The position numbers and the translations under genes are program-made. A stretch of DNA of 54,189 bases. Origin: Desulfurellaceae bacterium bin18. Lineage in GTDB: Bacteria > Desulfobacterota > Binatia > Bin18. Location of the stretch: contig MPMI01000040.1 of the NCBI GenBank assembly GCA_002238415.1, positions 1 through 54,189 on the forward strand, written 5' to 3'. Of the stretch, positions 17,455 through 26,360 are shown one piece after another. The notes beneath the pieces were generated by a model. The model made no database searches, was not told the origin of the DNA, and was given only the letters and a program-made list of their open reading frames with translations. Every line of letters starts with the position of its first letter. Positions within the stretch are counted from its first letter, which is position 1.

Positions 17455-19371
17455 ATGGCAGTACAAAAGCAAGCCTATACGGCAAAAGATATTACCGTTC
17501 TTGAGGGTCTCGACCCGGTTCGCAAACGGCCCGGCATGTATATCGGTGGGGTTGATAGCACGGGGCTGCATCACCTCGTCTGGGAACTCCTCGACAACGC
17601 GGTGGATGAAGCCATGAACGGCCATGCCAACCGCATTGAGGTGAGCCTGCATAAGGATGGCTCGACCGTCACCGTGGCCGACAACGGCCGCGGTATTCCG
17701 GTAGACCTGCATCCGCAGTTCAAGAAGCCCGCGCTGGAACTGATTCTGACCACCCTGCATGCCGGCGGGAAATTCGGCGACCAGAATTACGCCCATTCCG
17801 GCGGGCTGCACGGCGTGGGAGCTTCCGTCGTCAATGCGCTGGCCGACCATATGCAGGCCCGTATCCGCCGGGATGGAGTGGAGTGGGAGCAGTGCTTTCG
17901 CCGCGGCAAGGCCACAAGACCACTCAAACAAATCGGCGCGGCGCGCGGACATGGCACCACCCTCACCTTTCATCCCGACCCTGATATTTTTCCGTCTATT
18001 ACCTTCACACCCGAGCGCATTGCCGAAAGATTGGAAGCCAAAGCCTATCTGCATAAAGGGCTGATGCTCGTCTTTCGGAACGAGACAGTCGGGCAAACGC
18101 AGCAGTTCCTGTATAAAGACGGTCTCAAAGCCTATCTCCGCAAGCTGCTCGCCGACGGCGACAAAAAGGCGGTTATTCAGGATGTCTTCCATATCGAACG
18201 CGACACCGCACCTCCCCTGGAGTGCGTACTGACCTGGACGGAATCACCGGAAGAGCGCATCCACTCGTTTGTGAATGGCATTCCCACGCCCTTCGGCGGG
18301 ACGCATGAAGCCGGCTTAAAGACCGCCATTGTCAAGGCGGTTCGTAATTACATCAACGTCAACAACCTGACGCCCAAAGGGATGAATATTACCGCCGACG
18401 ACACCCGCGAAGGGCTGGTCGCCATCCTCAGCCTGTATCTCAAACAGCCACAGTTTCAGGGTCAGACCAAAGAAAAGCTCGGCAACCCGGAAACAACAGC
18501 GCAAGTCGACAACCTGGTCCGAACCTCTTTGGAAAATTTTCTGCTCAACAATCGCTCCCAGGCGGAGACGATTGCCCAGCGGGTGATATTGGCGGCCCGA
18601 GCACGCACGGCCTCGCGCGCAGCATTGGAAAGCGTACGGAGTAAGGGGTCGGTTTCCCATCGTCTGAACCTGCCCGGCAAGCTGGCCGACTGTTCCTCAA
18701 CCAGCCCGGCGAAAAGCGAACTCTTCATTGTTGAGGGCGATTCTGCCGGCGGCTCGGCCAAGCAGGGCCGCGACCGGGGATTTCAGGCCATCCTGCCGCT
18801 GCGCGGCAAGGTTTTGAATACGGAACAGGCCTCACTCAATAAAATCCTGACCAATAAAGAATTAAACGATCTGGTGTCGGCCTTGGGCTGCGGCGTGGGC
18901 AAGACGTTTGATCTGTCCAAGCTCCGCTATCACAAAATCTGCCTGTTGATGGACGCCGACTCGGACGGTAACCACATTTGTACGCTCCTGCTGACCTTTT
19001 TCTACCGTCACCTGCCCGAGCTGATTCAGGCCGGCTGTGTCTATATTGCCAAGCCGCCGCTGTATAAAATCGAGGTCGGCAAGGAAGTTCATTGGGCGGA
19101 CGATGACACGGCCAAGGAACGCCTGCTGACCCAACAAAATGGGCATGCCGGCAAGGCCCAGGTTCAGCGTTTTAAGGGCTTAGGCGAGATGAATCCGCAT
19201 ACTCTCAAGGAAACGACCCTCGACCCGCGCACGCGTACCTTGCTCCAGGTCTCTAATCACGACGACGAGCGAACGAAAAAAGCCATCCAAACGCTGATGG
19301 GCAAAGATGTCCAGCCGCGCTTCAACTTTATCATGGAGCGGGCGCCCAAGGTCGAAGACGTAGACGTGTAA
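17455..19371 (+). CDS. parE: type IIA topoisomerase subunit B (ParE/GyrB)
   Basis: ATPase subunit that partners the preceding gene product; 638 residues from ATG 17455. GHKL ATPase motifs are ELLDNAVDEAMNG, VADNGRGIPVD and HSGGLHGVGASVVNAL. The TOPRIM domain has VEGDSAGGSAKQGRDR and the metal-binding DADSDGNHI, where most relatives have DADVDGxHI. PLRGKVLNTE and RFKGLGEMNPHTL are typical. Length favours ParE or a short GyrB without the insert of enterobacterial GyrB. The stop TAA overlaps the next start by one base (TAATG). Confidence 0.9.
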   Translation: MAVQKQAYTAKDITVLEGLDPVRKRPGMYIGGVDSTGLHHLVWELLDNAVDEAMNGHANRIEVSLHKDGSTVTVADNGRGIPVDLHPQFKKPALELILTTLHAGGKFGDQNYAHSGGLHGVGASVVNALADHMQARIRRDGVEWEQCFRRGKATRPLKQIGAARGHGTTLTFHPDPDIFPSITFTPERIAERLEAKAYLHKGLMLVFRNETVGQTQQFLYKDGLKAYLRKLLADGDKKAVIQDVFHIERDTAPPLECVLTWTESPEERIHSFVNGIPTPFGGTHEAGLKTAIVKAVRNYINVNNLTPKGMNITADDTREGLVAILSLYLKQPQFQGQTKEKLGNPETTAQVDNLVRTSLENFLLNNRSQAETIAQRVILAARARTASRAALESVRSKGSVSHRLNLPGKLADCSSTSPAKSELFIVEGDSAGGSAKQGRDRGFQAILPLRGKVLNTEQASLNKILTNKELNDLVSALGCGVGKTFDLSKLRYHKICLLMDADSDGNHICTLLLTFFYRHLPELIQAGCVYIAKPPLYKIEVGKEVHWADDDTAKERLLTQQNGHAGKAQVQRFKGLGEMNPHTLKETTLDPRTRTLLQVSNHDDERTKKAIQTLMGKDVQPRFNFIMERAPKVEDVDV

Positions 19372-19847
19372 TGCCCAAGCGTCATCCCAGCCTGGTCCCC
19401 CTCTCACGGGAGCATCATCACGGCCTTCTTCTCGCGTTCCGCATCAAACACGGGCTACCCAAAACGCGCCGGCCACACGACAGTCCGCAAGAGCAGGCGG
19501 CTGATACGGTGCACTTTTTCAAGAGCGGTTTGGCATCCCATTTTGCTGCAGAAACCGATATCCTCTTTCCATCGATTCGGGCCATGCAGCCTCAAGCGTC
19601 CGCCCTGCTCGACCGGCTCATTCAAGAACATACGGCCATGCGGGAATTGGTGCACCACATCGCCCGGCAGTCTCCTGACGGGTCGCAGTTGACGGAATTA
19701 CTGGCGTCATTCGGGACACTCTTGGAACAGCATATTCGATGCGAAGAACGCGATCTTTTTCCGGTGTACGAGGCACACGTCTCCGAAGCCGAGGCGACCC
19801 GGATAGAGCACGCAATTTTTCAAATGATCGGCGATGGTCTTGCTTGA
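19371..19847 (+). CDS. hemerythrin HHE-domain protein
   Basis: Small helical protein of 158 residues with a non-haem di-iron or cation-binding HHE domain. Candidate ligands are in SREHHHGLL (15-17), HFAAETDILFP, QEHTAMRELVHH and LLEQHIRCEERDLFP, the H...HxxxE...H...HxxxE spacing of the family. Such proteins bind O2, NO or act in iron or oxidant stress; which one applies here is unknown. The start overlaps the parE stop (TAATG), so it is probably translated by coupling to a topoisomerase gene, an odd partnership. Confidence 0.85.
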   Translation: MPKRHPSLVPLSREHHHGLLLAFRIKHGLPKTRRPHDSPQEQAADTVHFFKSGLASHFAAETDILFPSIRAMQPQASALLDRLIQEHTAMRELVHHIARQSPDGSQLTELLASFGTLLEQHIRCEERDLFPVYEAHVSEAEATRIEHAIFQMIGDGLA

Positions 19848-19922
19848 CAGTCGGAGTCACAACCGGATAGGGGAAGCAGGAGCAGGTACGAGCGAATCTC
19901 AGGAATACGAGGAGGGCAAAGT

Positions 19923-20318
19923 ATGGAGTTCTTACACACCATGATCCGGGTCAACGATTTGGACGAATCACTCAAATTCTACTGCGACGGGCTGGGCATG
20001 AAGCTGCTGCGCAAACAGGACTATCCGGGCGGTGAATTTACCCTGGCCTTTGTCGGCTACGGCGACGAAAAGAACAGCACCGTCGTCGAACTGACGCATA
20101 ACTGGGGTACCTCGAGCTATGACCAGGGGAACGCCTTTGGGCATTTGGCGATCGGCGTGGATGATATCTATCAGACCTGCGACGAACTCAAGGGGAAAGG
20201 CATCAACGTCGTCCGCGAGCCCGGCCCGATGGCGCACGGCGGCGCGGTGATCGCGTTTATTGAAGACCCCAATGGCTACAAGGTCGAGCTGATCGATCTC
20301 AAAGGCGCCCGTGGATAG
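19923..20318 (+). CDS. gloA: lactoylglutathione lyase (glyoxalase I)
   Basis: Isomerises the hemithioacetal of methylglyoxal to a lactoylthiol. The 131 residues align end to end with the classical GloA: LHTMIRVNDLDESLKFY, GLGMKLLRKQDYPGGEFTLAFVGYG split by motifs, VVELTHNWG, GHLAIGVDDI and FIEDPNGYKVELI. The four metal ligands H5, the Glu in VVELTHNW, the His in GHLAIG and the Glu in KVELID are all present. The ATG follows GAGGAGG by 7 nt. The lack of an insertion between blades suggests the Ni/Co type enzyme, but this is inference. Confidence 0.92.
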   Translation: MEFLHTMIRVNDLDESLKFYCDGLGMKLLRKQDYPGGEFTLAFVGYGDEKNSTVVELTHNWGTSSYDQGNAFGHLAIGVDDIYQTCDELKGKGINVVREPGPMAHGGAVIAFIEDPNGYKVELIDLKGARG

Positions 20319-20341
20319 AAGATCACGAAAAGGAGTTTCCC

Positions 20342-20734
20342 GTGCTACAACCCGCAAAAGATTCAATTGACGTTGGTATTTTTGTCAAAGACATCAGCAC
20401 CATGCTCGATTTTTACCAGGGCACGCTGGGTCTGGAAAAGACCGAGGAAGTACCGACCGCATTTGGCACCATCCATCGCTTCCGGCACGGCACGAGTGAT
20501 ATCAAGCTCATGGACCCCAAAGAGGTCCCGCCGGCCGCACCAAACGGTTTTGGCAAGCGCCTGGGTATCGGCTATCTCACCTTTGTCATTAAAGACCTGA
20601 GCGGCCTATGTGCCGCCCTCAAGGACAAGGGTGCGGAGTTCACCATCCCCGAAACCGAAATCCGTCCCGGTACCCGGATCGCCATGATCAGGGACCCCGA
20701 AGGTAATATTCTGGAGTTTGTCGAGCGCGGCTAA
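20342..20734 (+). CDS. VOC superfamily protein
   Basis: A 130-residue vicinal-oxygen-chelate fold protein with two beta-alpha-beta-beta-beta modules (IDVGIFVKDISTMLDFYQGTLGLE and YLTFVIKDLSGLCAALKDKG) and the C-terminal signature MIRDPEGNILEFVERG. Translation starts at GTG 20342-20344, supported by AAGGAG 8 nt upstream; no ATG is available. It follows gloA by 23 bp and is likely cotranscribed. One module lacks the His/Glu ligand positions of GloA, so it may be a dioxygenase, isomerase or antibiotic-binding relative. Confidence 0.82.
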   Translation: MLQPAKDSIDVGIFVKDISTMLDFYQGTLGLEKTEEVPTAFGTIHRFRHGTSDIKLMDPKEVPPAAPNGFGKRLGIGYLTFVIKDLSGLCAALKDKGAEFTIPETEIRPGTRIAMIRDPEGNILEFVERG

Positions 20735-20744
20735 AGTACGGACA

Positions 20745-20767
20745 GCAGGCCACGGTCCGTGGCCTGC
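20745..20767 (+). terminator. strong hairpin after the VOC gene
   Basis: A perfect 11-bp G+C-rich inverted repeat (GCAGGCCACGG around a central T) lies 10 bp after the VOC stop. There is no T-run, so it may be a factor-dependent terminator or an mRNA 3'-end stabiliser; it also lies 3' of the convergent DEAD-box gene. Confidence 0.4.
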
Positions 20768-20891
20768 CCCATTGATCTCACACCACCCACAGCGTTATGT
20801 CGGGCCGAAAGAACACAGGGAATCATCTTCCCACTCCCTGCGTGTAGCGCCTCCTGAGTGAGCGCCTTTATCACCCACCTGCTCAGCGCCT

Positions 20892-22217
20892 TTACGCGCT
20901 CTTCCGCCGCCTGCCCGGACTAAAGTGTCGAATAGCACCGCTGGCAATACGCGCCCCACGCGAAGCCTCCGGCTTCGCAAAGCGGCGGAGGGTGAAATGC
21001 GTGGGTTCAAACCCCTTGATCATCTTGCGGGGGACCTCTTTGCCCAACAGGCTCTCGATAGCGCGCACGGCTTCGACCTCTTCGGACGAGGCAAAGGTGA
21101 GTGCCTCTCCGGTCGCCATGGCGCGGGCGGTCCGGCCGATGCGGTGGACGTAATCTTCCGCTCGATTGGGAACGTCAAAATTCACCACATGGGAAATGCC
21201 CTCGACGTCAAGGCCACGCGCGGCCACATCGGTTGCAACCAGGACATCAACCTTTCCGCTCTTAAAATCATTCAGCACTTGGGTACGAACGCGCTGGCTC
21301 TTATCGCCATGCAGGGCGGCGACCCGGCGGTTCGTCTGGGACAGACGCTTGGATAGGCGTTCCGCACGAACCTTGGTCCGCGTAAAGATCAGAACGTGTT
21401 TGAGGCTGCCGTGCTGGAGGAGATAGGATAACAGATCGTTTTTGCGTTCGGCTTCCACCAGATAGAGCACGTGGCGCAGCGTCGCAACCGGCGTCGCCCG
21501 TCGCCCGACATCAATCACCTCAGGCTCTCTCAAGGTGTCCTGGGCCAGACGCTCAATCTCCTGTGGCATGGTTGCGGAAAACAAGAGCGTTTGGCGCGTT
21601 TTAGGCAATGTGGCCAGGATACGCCGGACATCGGGCAGAAAGCCCATATCCAGCATACGGTCGGCTTCGTCCAGGACGAGTACCTCGACGTCAGCAAGCC
21701 GGACGTTGCCCCGATTCAAGTGATCGAGCAGGCGTCCGGGGGTTGCGATGAGCAGTTCCACCCCGCGCCGCAGCCGGTCGGCTTGCGGGCCGAGCCCGAC
21801 ACCACCATAGACCACGGTTGAGCGAACCGGCACGTGTTTTCCGTAGGTTCGGGCACTCTCCCCTATCTGGACGGCGAGTTCGCGCGTCGGGGTCAGCACC
21901 AAAGCCCGGACTGTTTTCGACTCTGCGTGGGTAAAACGTTGCAGGATAGGCAGGATAAATCCGGCCGTCTTGCCCGTCCCGGTCTGGGCACAAGCGAGCA
22001 TATCTTTGCCGCTCAGGGCAACCGGAATCGCTTGGGATTGAATCGGGGTTGGGGTTTCGTATTGGACATCTTCAAGGGCGCGTAAGAGCTCGGGTATGAG
22101 CCCTAGCTCGGAAAACTCTGAACAATCGGCAGGATCGTTCTGTATACTCTCTGTTGTCAAAGGACCATCTCTTTCTCCGTGCGGCCCAGCGGCGCGGACG
22201 AATATGGGCGCGGACAA
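20892..22217 (-). CDS. DEAD-box RNA helicase (RhlE-like)
   Basis: ATP-dependent RNA helicase with the complete motif series: Q motif (PTPIQSQAIP), motif I AQTGTGKT, Ia PTRELAVQI, GG, Ib TPGRL, II DEAD (VLDEADRMLDMGF), III SAT, IV VLIFTRTK, V TDVAARGLD and VI HRIGRTARA. The C-terminal tail is short and basic, as in RhlE. There is no ATG before the Q motif: the open frame begins at TTG 22217, and a second TTG at 22160 (PLTTES) would also give a full helicase core, so the start is uncertain. The gene is monocistronic and converges with the VOC pair. Confidence 0.93.
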   Translation of the reverse strand: MSAPIFVRAAGPHGERDGPLTTESIQNDPADCSEFSELGLIPELLRALEDVQYETPTPIQSQAIPVALSGKDMLACAQTGTGKTAGFILPILQRFTHAESKTVRALVLTPTRELAVQIGESARTYGKHVPVRSTVVYGGVGLGPQADRLRRGVELLIATPGRLLDHLNRGNVRLADVEVLVLDEADRMLDMGFLPDVRRILATLPKTRQTLLFSATMPQEIERLAQDTLREPEVIDVGRRATPVATLRHVLYLVEAERKNDLLSYLLQHGSLKHVLIFTRTKVRAERLSKRLSQTNRRVAALHGDKSQRVRTQVLNDFKSGKVDVLVATDVAARGLDVEGISHVVNFDVPNRAEDYVHRIGRTARAMATGEALTFASSEEVEAVRAIESLLGKEVPRKMIKGFEPTHFTLRRFAKPEASRGARIASGAIRHFSPGRRRKSA

Positions 22218-22423
22218 AGCATCAGCGCACCGTGTTATTGGACAGAACCTGGGAAACGTGGAACTCGGGTCTGGGCAACCAGAGACCCGCTTCTGAGCGG
22301 GATTTCTTACAAAGGAAAAGAGACCTGCTCGCGGTTCGTTCTCGTGCTATACAACCTCAGCATACCGGACAAAGAGTGAGAATACTAGTCGAAGATTCCT
22401 TTTTATCTCAGGCCAGTCGGTCC

Positions 22424-22825
22424 CTACCCGAGTTCGGTCTTGCGCTTCGTCAGGATGATGGCCGATCCCAGGGAGACACCCACCCCAACAATGGAGTAGA
22501 GGAGGTAGAAGAGACCCAACTGATTAGCCTCTGGGGTATCGCGGTACATAAAGAGCAAGAGGTTCAGGATAACGTACAGCGCATACGCATGCGCCATGCC
22601 CACGACGAAACGTTTCATCTGCCAGATGCCGTAGGCGTAGACGAGCAAATAGAGGCCGGCCACGATGCCGGCTATCACGTTGGGCATCCCGGACAGCCGG
22701 GAACCGAAGAGCACAAAGCCGGTCGTTTCATTAATCTGGAGGGGTTTCAGAAAATTTGATATTGCCAGAATAGCAAACAGGACGGCAAAGACCGTGAGTA
22801 CACTGCCACGTTCAGCTTGAGCCAT
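22424..22825 (-). CDS. four-helix membrane protein of unknown function
   Basis: A 133-residue protein with four predicted transmembrane segments (about 9-26, 47-68, 74-94 and 104-124) separated by short loops, a positively charged C terminus (TKRKTELG) and no recognised motif. The chosen ATG at 22823-22825 follows GGAGG by 5-6 nt; the frame is open upstream, but that part lies across the divergent promoter region. It resembles the many small DUF-type integral membrane proteins (DoxX-like length), but I cannot assign it. It is divergent from the following VOC gene. Confidence 0.75.
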   Translation of the reverse strand: MAQAERGSVLTVFAVLFAILAISNFLKPLQINETTGFVLFGSRLSGMPNVIAGIVAGLYLLVYAYGIWQMKRFVVGMAHAYALYVILNLLLFMYRDTPEANQLGLFYLLYSIVGVGVSLGSAIILTKRKTELG

Positions 22826-22964
22826 TGGGCCTCCTTGTGATCCGAGGTCCAACGTTACAATACTTCCCGCAGCCCGAGCAAGCGCCAGACAGGTAGAAAT
22901 GCACACAGAGTTCCGATACCAGAACCGGAGTCGGAAATACGCTACCACCTGAGAGGAGAGAGTG

Positions 22965-23744
22965 ATGACTATACGGTTACGACAGATCTGTTTCGTTGCG
23001 GACAAGCTCGCACCTGTGGTCGAGGATCTCACAGCCATATTCGGCCTTGAGGTGTGTTTTGTTGATGAAGGCGTAGGCGTTTTCGGCTTAGAGAACTCCC
23101 TCTTTCCAATCGGCTCAAACTTTTTTGAGGTCGTCGCACCGACGAAAGACAACACCGCGGCCGGTCGCTTTCTGCAACGTCGCAACGGCAACGGCGGCTA
23201 TATGGTCATTTGCCAGTGCGATCGCCGCGAAACGCAACAGGCGCGCAAGGCCCGGGCTCAGGAGCTTGGCGTCCGTATTGCCTGGGAGCAGGATATTCAC
23301 GGCTTTCAGTGTATGCAGCTCCACCCTGGCGACACGGGGGGCGCCTTCTTTGAACTCGACTGGGACCCGAAGAATGAACCTGAAGGGCACTGGGAACCCG
23401 CTGGCGGGGATGGCTGGGACACCGCCCGGCGGACGGATGTGGTCAGCCGCTATTCAGCGGTTGAGTTGCAGTCCCACGACCCGCAATCAATGGCCCAGCG
23501 GTGGGCAGACATCGCCGGCATCCCACTCCAGCAGGACGATCACGGTCGCCTGAGCTTTCCGCTGGAGAATGCCGACGTACGGTTTGTTGAGGCCACGGAT
23601 GGGCGCGGAGATGGTTTGGGCGGAGTGGATATAGTTGTTACTGATATCCAGGGGCTCCTGACCACGGCAGAGCAGCGTGGGCGCCGGGTGTCGGACGATC
23701 AGGTGGAGGTGTGTGGCGTTCGTTTTTATCTCAAGGACGCGTAG
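22965..23744 (+). CDS. glyoxalase-like (VOC) protein
   Basis: A 259-residue protein built of two VOC-type halves. The N-terminal half starts LRQICFVADKLAPVVEDL and has FGLEVCFVDEGVGVFGLENSLFPI in pieces and FFEVVAP; the second half has YSAVELQSHDPQSMAQRWADIAGI and GGVDIVVTDI. It fits the glyoxalase-like domain family whose members include dioxygenase-like and thioester-binding proteins. The ATG 22965 directly follows a GTG in frame; GAGAGGAGAG lies 5-8 nt upstream. Metal ligands are only partly conserved, so function is open. It converges on the PCYCGC gene with 13 bp between stops. Confidence 0.78.
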   Translation: MTIRLRQICFVADKLAPVVEDLTAIFGLEVCFVDEGVGVFGLENSLFPIGSNFFEVVAPTKDNTAAGRFLQRRNGNGGYMVICQCDRRETQQARKARAQELGVRIAWEQDIHGFQCMQLHPGDTGGAFFELDWDPKNEPEGHWEPAGGDGWDTARRTDVVSRYSAVELQSHDPQSMAQRWADIAGIPLQQDDHGRLSFPLENADVRFVEATDGRGDGLGGVDIVVTDIQGLLTTAEQRGRRVSDDQVEVCGVRFYLKDA

Positions 23745-23757
23745 GCCGCGCCCTGCC

Positions 23758-24204
23758 CTAATTGCCGTACTTCTGATCAATAAAATCCCGGATGACTTCC
23801 GGCGGGGCCCCTGCTTCAAATAATGTCAGCGCATCCTGCGCTTCGTGCAAACAGTGCATTCAGCCAGCGGCGTGATCATCCACAAAGCAATCCAGGAGGT
23901 TGCCGTGCCCCATGGACCGGTCACAGCCACAGTAGCAGTGCAGCCCGGCCAGCACGTCCGGGATGGTTTGGGCAATGACGTAACCGTCTCTGACTGCTCC
24001 GCTGAACAAGTCTGGCGATAAGGTCGCAGGCAGACTGGTATGGGTTGAGAGCGGGGTTACTGATGGTTTCTTTTCTGATCCAGGCGTGGTTTCGGCAGTC
24101 AGATTCGTCTCGGCCAAGACAATAGCCGGAGAGTGCCCTGGTGCAGCGAGCACTGTACCAAGCCCCAAGACGAGAATGAGAGCGCCTACGATACGGATGA
24201 CCAT
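23758..24204 (-). CDS. secreted PCYCGC-family protein, probable selenoprotein (in-frame TGA)
   Basis: Exported protein of unknown function. The ATG at 24202-24204 (AAGGAG 9 nt upstream) begins a signal peptide (VIRIVGALILVLGLGTVLA); a low-complexity linker and the family core follow: LHCYCGCDRSMGHGNLLDCFVDDHAAG. A TGA at 23860-23862 is then met, but the same frame continues as MHCLHEAQDALTLFEAG and ends VIRDFIDQKYGN before TAG at 23758-23760. In PCYCGC-domain proteins this stretch is HAxxCxxCLxEA...IRxxIDxKYG, so the TGA sits exactly at the first Cys of a conserved CxxC, giving UxxC. A hairpin suited to a bacterial SECIS follows. Read through, the product has 148 residues including one Sec. 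Alternative: a nonsense mutation (TGC or TGT to TGA). The selenocysteine machinery would have to be elsewhere in the genome. Confidence 0.7.
23828..23862 (-). promoter_or_regulatory. bSECIS-like hairpin downstream of the in-frame TGA
   Basis: On the minus-strand transcript the UGA (23862-23860) is followed after 17 nt by AGCGC-AGGAU-GCGCU (23842-23828): a 5-bp stem with a 5-nt loop whose second base is G. The loop starts 23 nt after UGA. Bacterial SECIS elements have a short apical stem-loop with an early loop G at roughly this distance, so geometry fits. SelB binding is not shown. Confidence 0.5.
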
Positions 24205-24277
24205 GCGTACCATCTCCTTTCGGTCAGTGAGCCGACCCTCACGCTACCATACATCGCTACTTGGCCCAACCACACAG
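24148..24277. repeat. left copy of island-flanking direct repeat
   Basis: This covers the start codon region, signal-peptide codons and upstream region of the PCYCGC gene. It matches 36137-36266 at 119 of 130 positions in my ungapped alignment; 8 of the 11 differences are transitions. The two copies are in the same orientation and bracket the whole defence island. Confidence 0.85.
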
Positions 24278-24547
<270 letters not shown>

Positions 24548-24590
24548 ATGGGCCGGCGCTGGGGAAGCGCATAGAGTCGAGTCGGTCGAT
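24548..24590 (-). pseudogene. remnant of the nrtR 3' end
   Basis: These 43 bp match 36306-36348, inside the last codons of nrtR, at 35 positions; all eight differences are transitions. On the minus strand it encodes NRPTRLYALPQRRPIL before a stop, against HRPAQLYTFSRRQPMQ in NrtR. Together with the repeat at 24148-24277 it reproduces the arrangement nrtR 3' end / PCYCGC 5' end found at the right side of the island. Confidence 0.65.
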
Positions 24591-24789
24591 TTGACGCGTT
24601 TTGGTTTGCGTACTATCGAGGCAAACCAGAGACGGTTATCAATGGGAGTGTCCGCTTCATCACCTTGGTCGCCTCAAATTCGACTACAGGCCGTTGAAAT
24701 GTTACCTGAAAGGAAGTCAGGAGACCCAAGCCAGCCGCTGCCTGCCACGGCAGCCTGGCGTCTCAAGCAACTGATACCGGAGGTTCTTC

Positions 24790-26337
24790 TTGGCCCACTT
24801 CAAATCCCTGGAATCCTGGATATGGGACGCCGCCTGCTCCATCCGTGGGGCCAAGGATGCCCCAAAATACAAAGACTACATCCTACCCCTCATCTTCACC
24901 AAACGCCTGTGCGATGTCTTTGATGATGAACTGAATCGCATCGCCGCCAAGGTCGGCTCGCGGAAGAAAGCCTTTCTGCTCGCCGGGGCCGACCACAAGC
25001 TTGTCCGCTTCTACCTCCCCCTCATGCCGGACGACCCCGAACAACCGGTCTGGTCCGTCATTCGCAAGCTCTCGGACAAGATCGGCGAAGGCGTCACCAC
25101 CCATATGCGGGCCATCGCCAAGGAAAACCCGCCCCTACAGGGCATCATCGACCGTGTTGACTTCAACGCGACCACCCACGGCCAGCGCGACCTCGACGAC
25201 GACCGCCTCTCCAACCTCATTGAGGCCATCAGCACCAAGCGCCTCGGGCTTGAGGATGTCGAGGCCGACATCATCGGCAAGAGCTACGAATACCTGATCC
25301 GCAAATTCGCCGAGGGCAGCGGCCAGAGTGCCGGCGAGTTCTACACTCCCGGCGAAGTCGGCGAGATCATAGCCCGCGTTCTCGTGCCTGATCCGGGCAT
25401 GGAAATCTACGACCCCACCTGCGGCTCCGGCGGCCTCCTCATCAAGTGTGAGCTCGCCATGGAAGCGAAAATGACAGCCGCCGACAAGACGCAATACCCG
25501 CCTCTCAAACTGTTCGGCCAGGAATACATCCCCGAGACCTGGGCCATGGCCAACATGAATATGATCATCCACGACATGGAGGGCCAGATCGAGATCGGCG
25601 ACACCTTCAAGAACCCCAAGTTCCGCGCCGAAAAAAACGGTAAGCTCCGCACTTTCGACCGCGTCGTCGCCAATCCCATGTGGAACCAGGACTGGTACAT
25701 CGAGGCCGACTACGACAATGACGAACTCGACCGCTTCCCTCCCGGTTTCCCCGGAAAATCTTCCGCCGACTGGGGTTGGGTCCAGCACATGCACGCCAGC
25801 CTCAATGCCGAGGGTCGCGCCGCAGTCGTCCTCGACACCGGGGCCGCCTCCCGAGGCTCGGGCAATGCCGGCACCAACAAGGAAAAAACCGTCCGCCAAT
25901 GGTTTGTTGAGCAGGACCTCATCGAGAGCGTCCTCTATCTGCCCGAAAACCTCTTCTACAACACCACAGCCCCAGGCATCGTCCTGTTCCTCAACAAGGC
26001 CAAGCCAAAAGCCCGGCAGGGCAAAGTCTTTCTCGTTAATGCCAGCCAGGTCTTCGAGAAGGGCGACCCCAAGAACTTCATCCCGCCCGAGGGCATCGCT
26101 CGCATCGCCGACACCCTGATAGGGTGGCAGGAAGAGGAAAAACTCAGCCGCGTTGTCGATCATGCGGAGTTGAAGAAAAACGACTACAACATCTCCCCCA
26201 GCCGCTACATTCACACCGGCGACGCGGAGACCTACCGGCCGCTTGCGGAGATTGTGGCCGAACTCGACGTTATCGAAGCCGAGGCGCGGGAAACGGACAC
26301 GGTATTGCGGCAGATTCTGGGGAAGATTGGGGTATAA
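24790..26337 (+). CDS. hsdM: type I restriction-modification system, methyltransferase subunit HsdM
   Basis: Adenine-specific DNA methyltransferase subunit that works with HsdS. The 515 residues show the N-terminal HsdM helical domain (WIWDAACSIRGA...YILPLIFTKRLCD), the bridging SAGEFYTP, SAM motif I YDPTCGSGG and catalytic motif IV as NPMWN (instead of NPPF/NPPY, a variant seen in this subfamily). The start is TTG at 24790, chosen because GGAGG lies 6 nt upstream; no ATG gives the conserved N terminus. The last 48 codons recur almost unchanged at 27869-28012. Genes of the island from here to 35613 are all rightward and tightly packed. Confidence 0.93.
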   Translation: MAHFKSLESWIWDAACSIRGAKDAPKYKDYILPLIFTKRLCDVFDDELNRIAAKVGSRKKAFLLAGADHKLVRFYLPLMPDDPEQPVWSVIRKLSDKIGEGVTTHMRAIAKENPPLQGIIDRVDFNATTHGQRDLDDDRLSNLIEAISTKRLGLEDVEADIIGKSYEYLIRKFAEGSGQSAGEFYTPGEVGEIIARVLVPDPGMEIYDPTCGSGGLLIKCELAMEAKMTAADKTQYPPLKLFGQEYIPETWAMANMNMIIHDMEGQIEIGDTFKNPKFRAEKNGKLRTFDRVVANPMWNQDWYIEADYDNDELDRFPPGFPGKSSADWGWVQHMHASLNAEGRAAVVLDTGAASRGSGNAGTNKEKTVRQWFVEQDLIESVLYLPENLFYNTTAPGIVLFLNKAKPKARQGKVFLVNASQVFEKGDPKNFIPPEGIARIADTLIGWQEEEKLSRVVDHAELKKNDYNISPSRYIHTGDAETYRPLAEIVAELDVIEAEARETDTVLRQILGKIGV

Positions 26338-26360
26338 GCAAACAAACGGGGGACTTTGAT

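Noticed and set aside
22286..22301. Hairpin CCCGCT/AGCGGG as a terminator
   Set aside because: Only a 6-bp stem, a competing alternative pairing with upstream GGGTCT, and no gene on that strand for it to end.
23860..23862. Simple nonsense mutation explanation as the preferred reading
   Set aside because: Not excluded, but the position at a conserved CxxC, the clean downstream frame and the suitable hairpin favour selenocysteine; kept as the alternative.
25660..25700. NPMWN in hsdM as an inactivating change
   Set aside because: Motif IV of several HsdM subfamilies carries this form, and the rest of the protein is intact.
25135..26214. 359-codon reverse frame opposite hsdM
   Set aside because: Repetitive Val/Asp/Glu-rich composition produced by reading the opposite strand of a G+C-rich gene; no motif.
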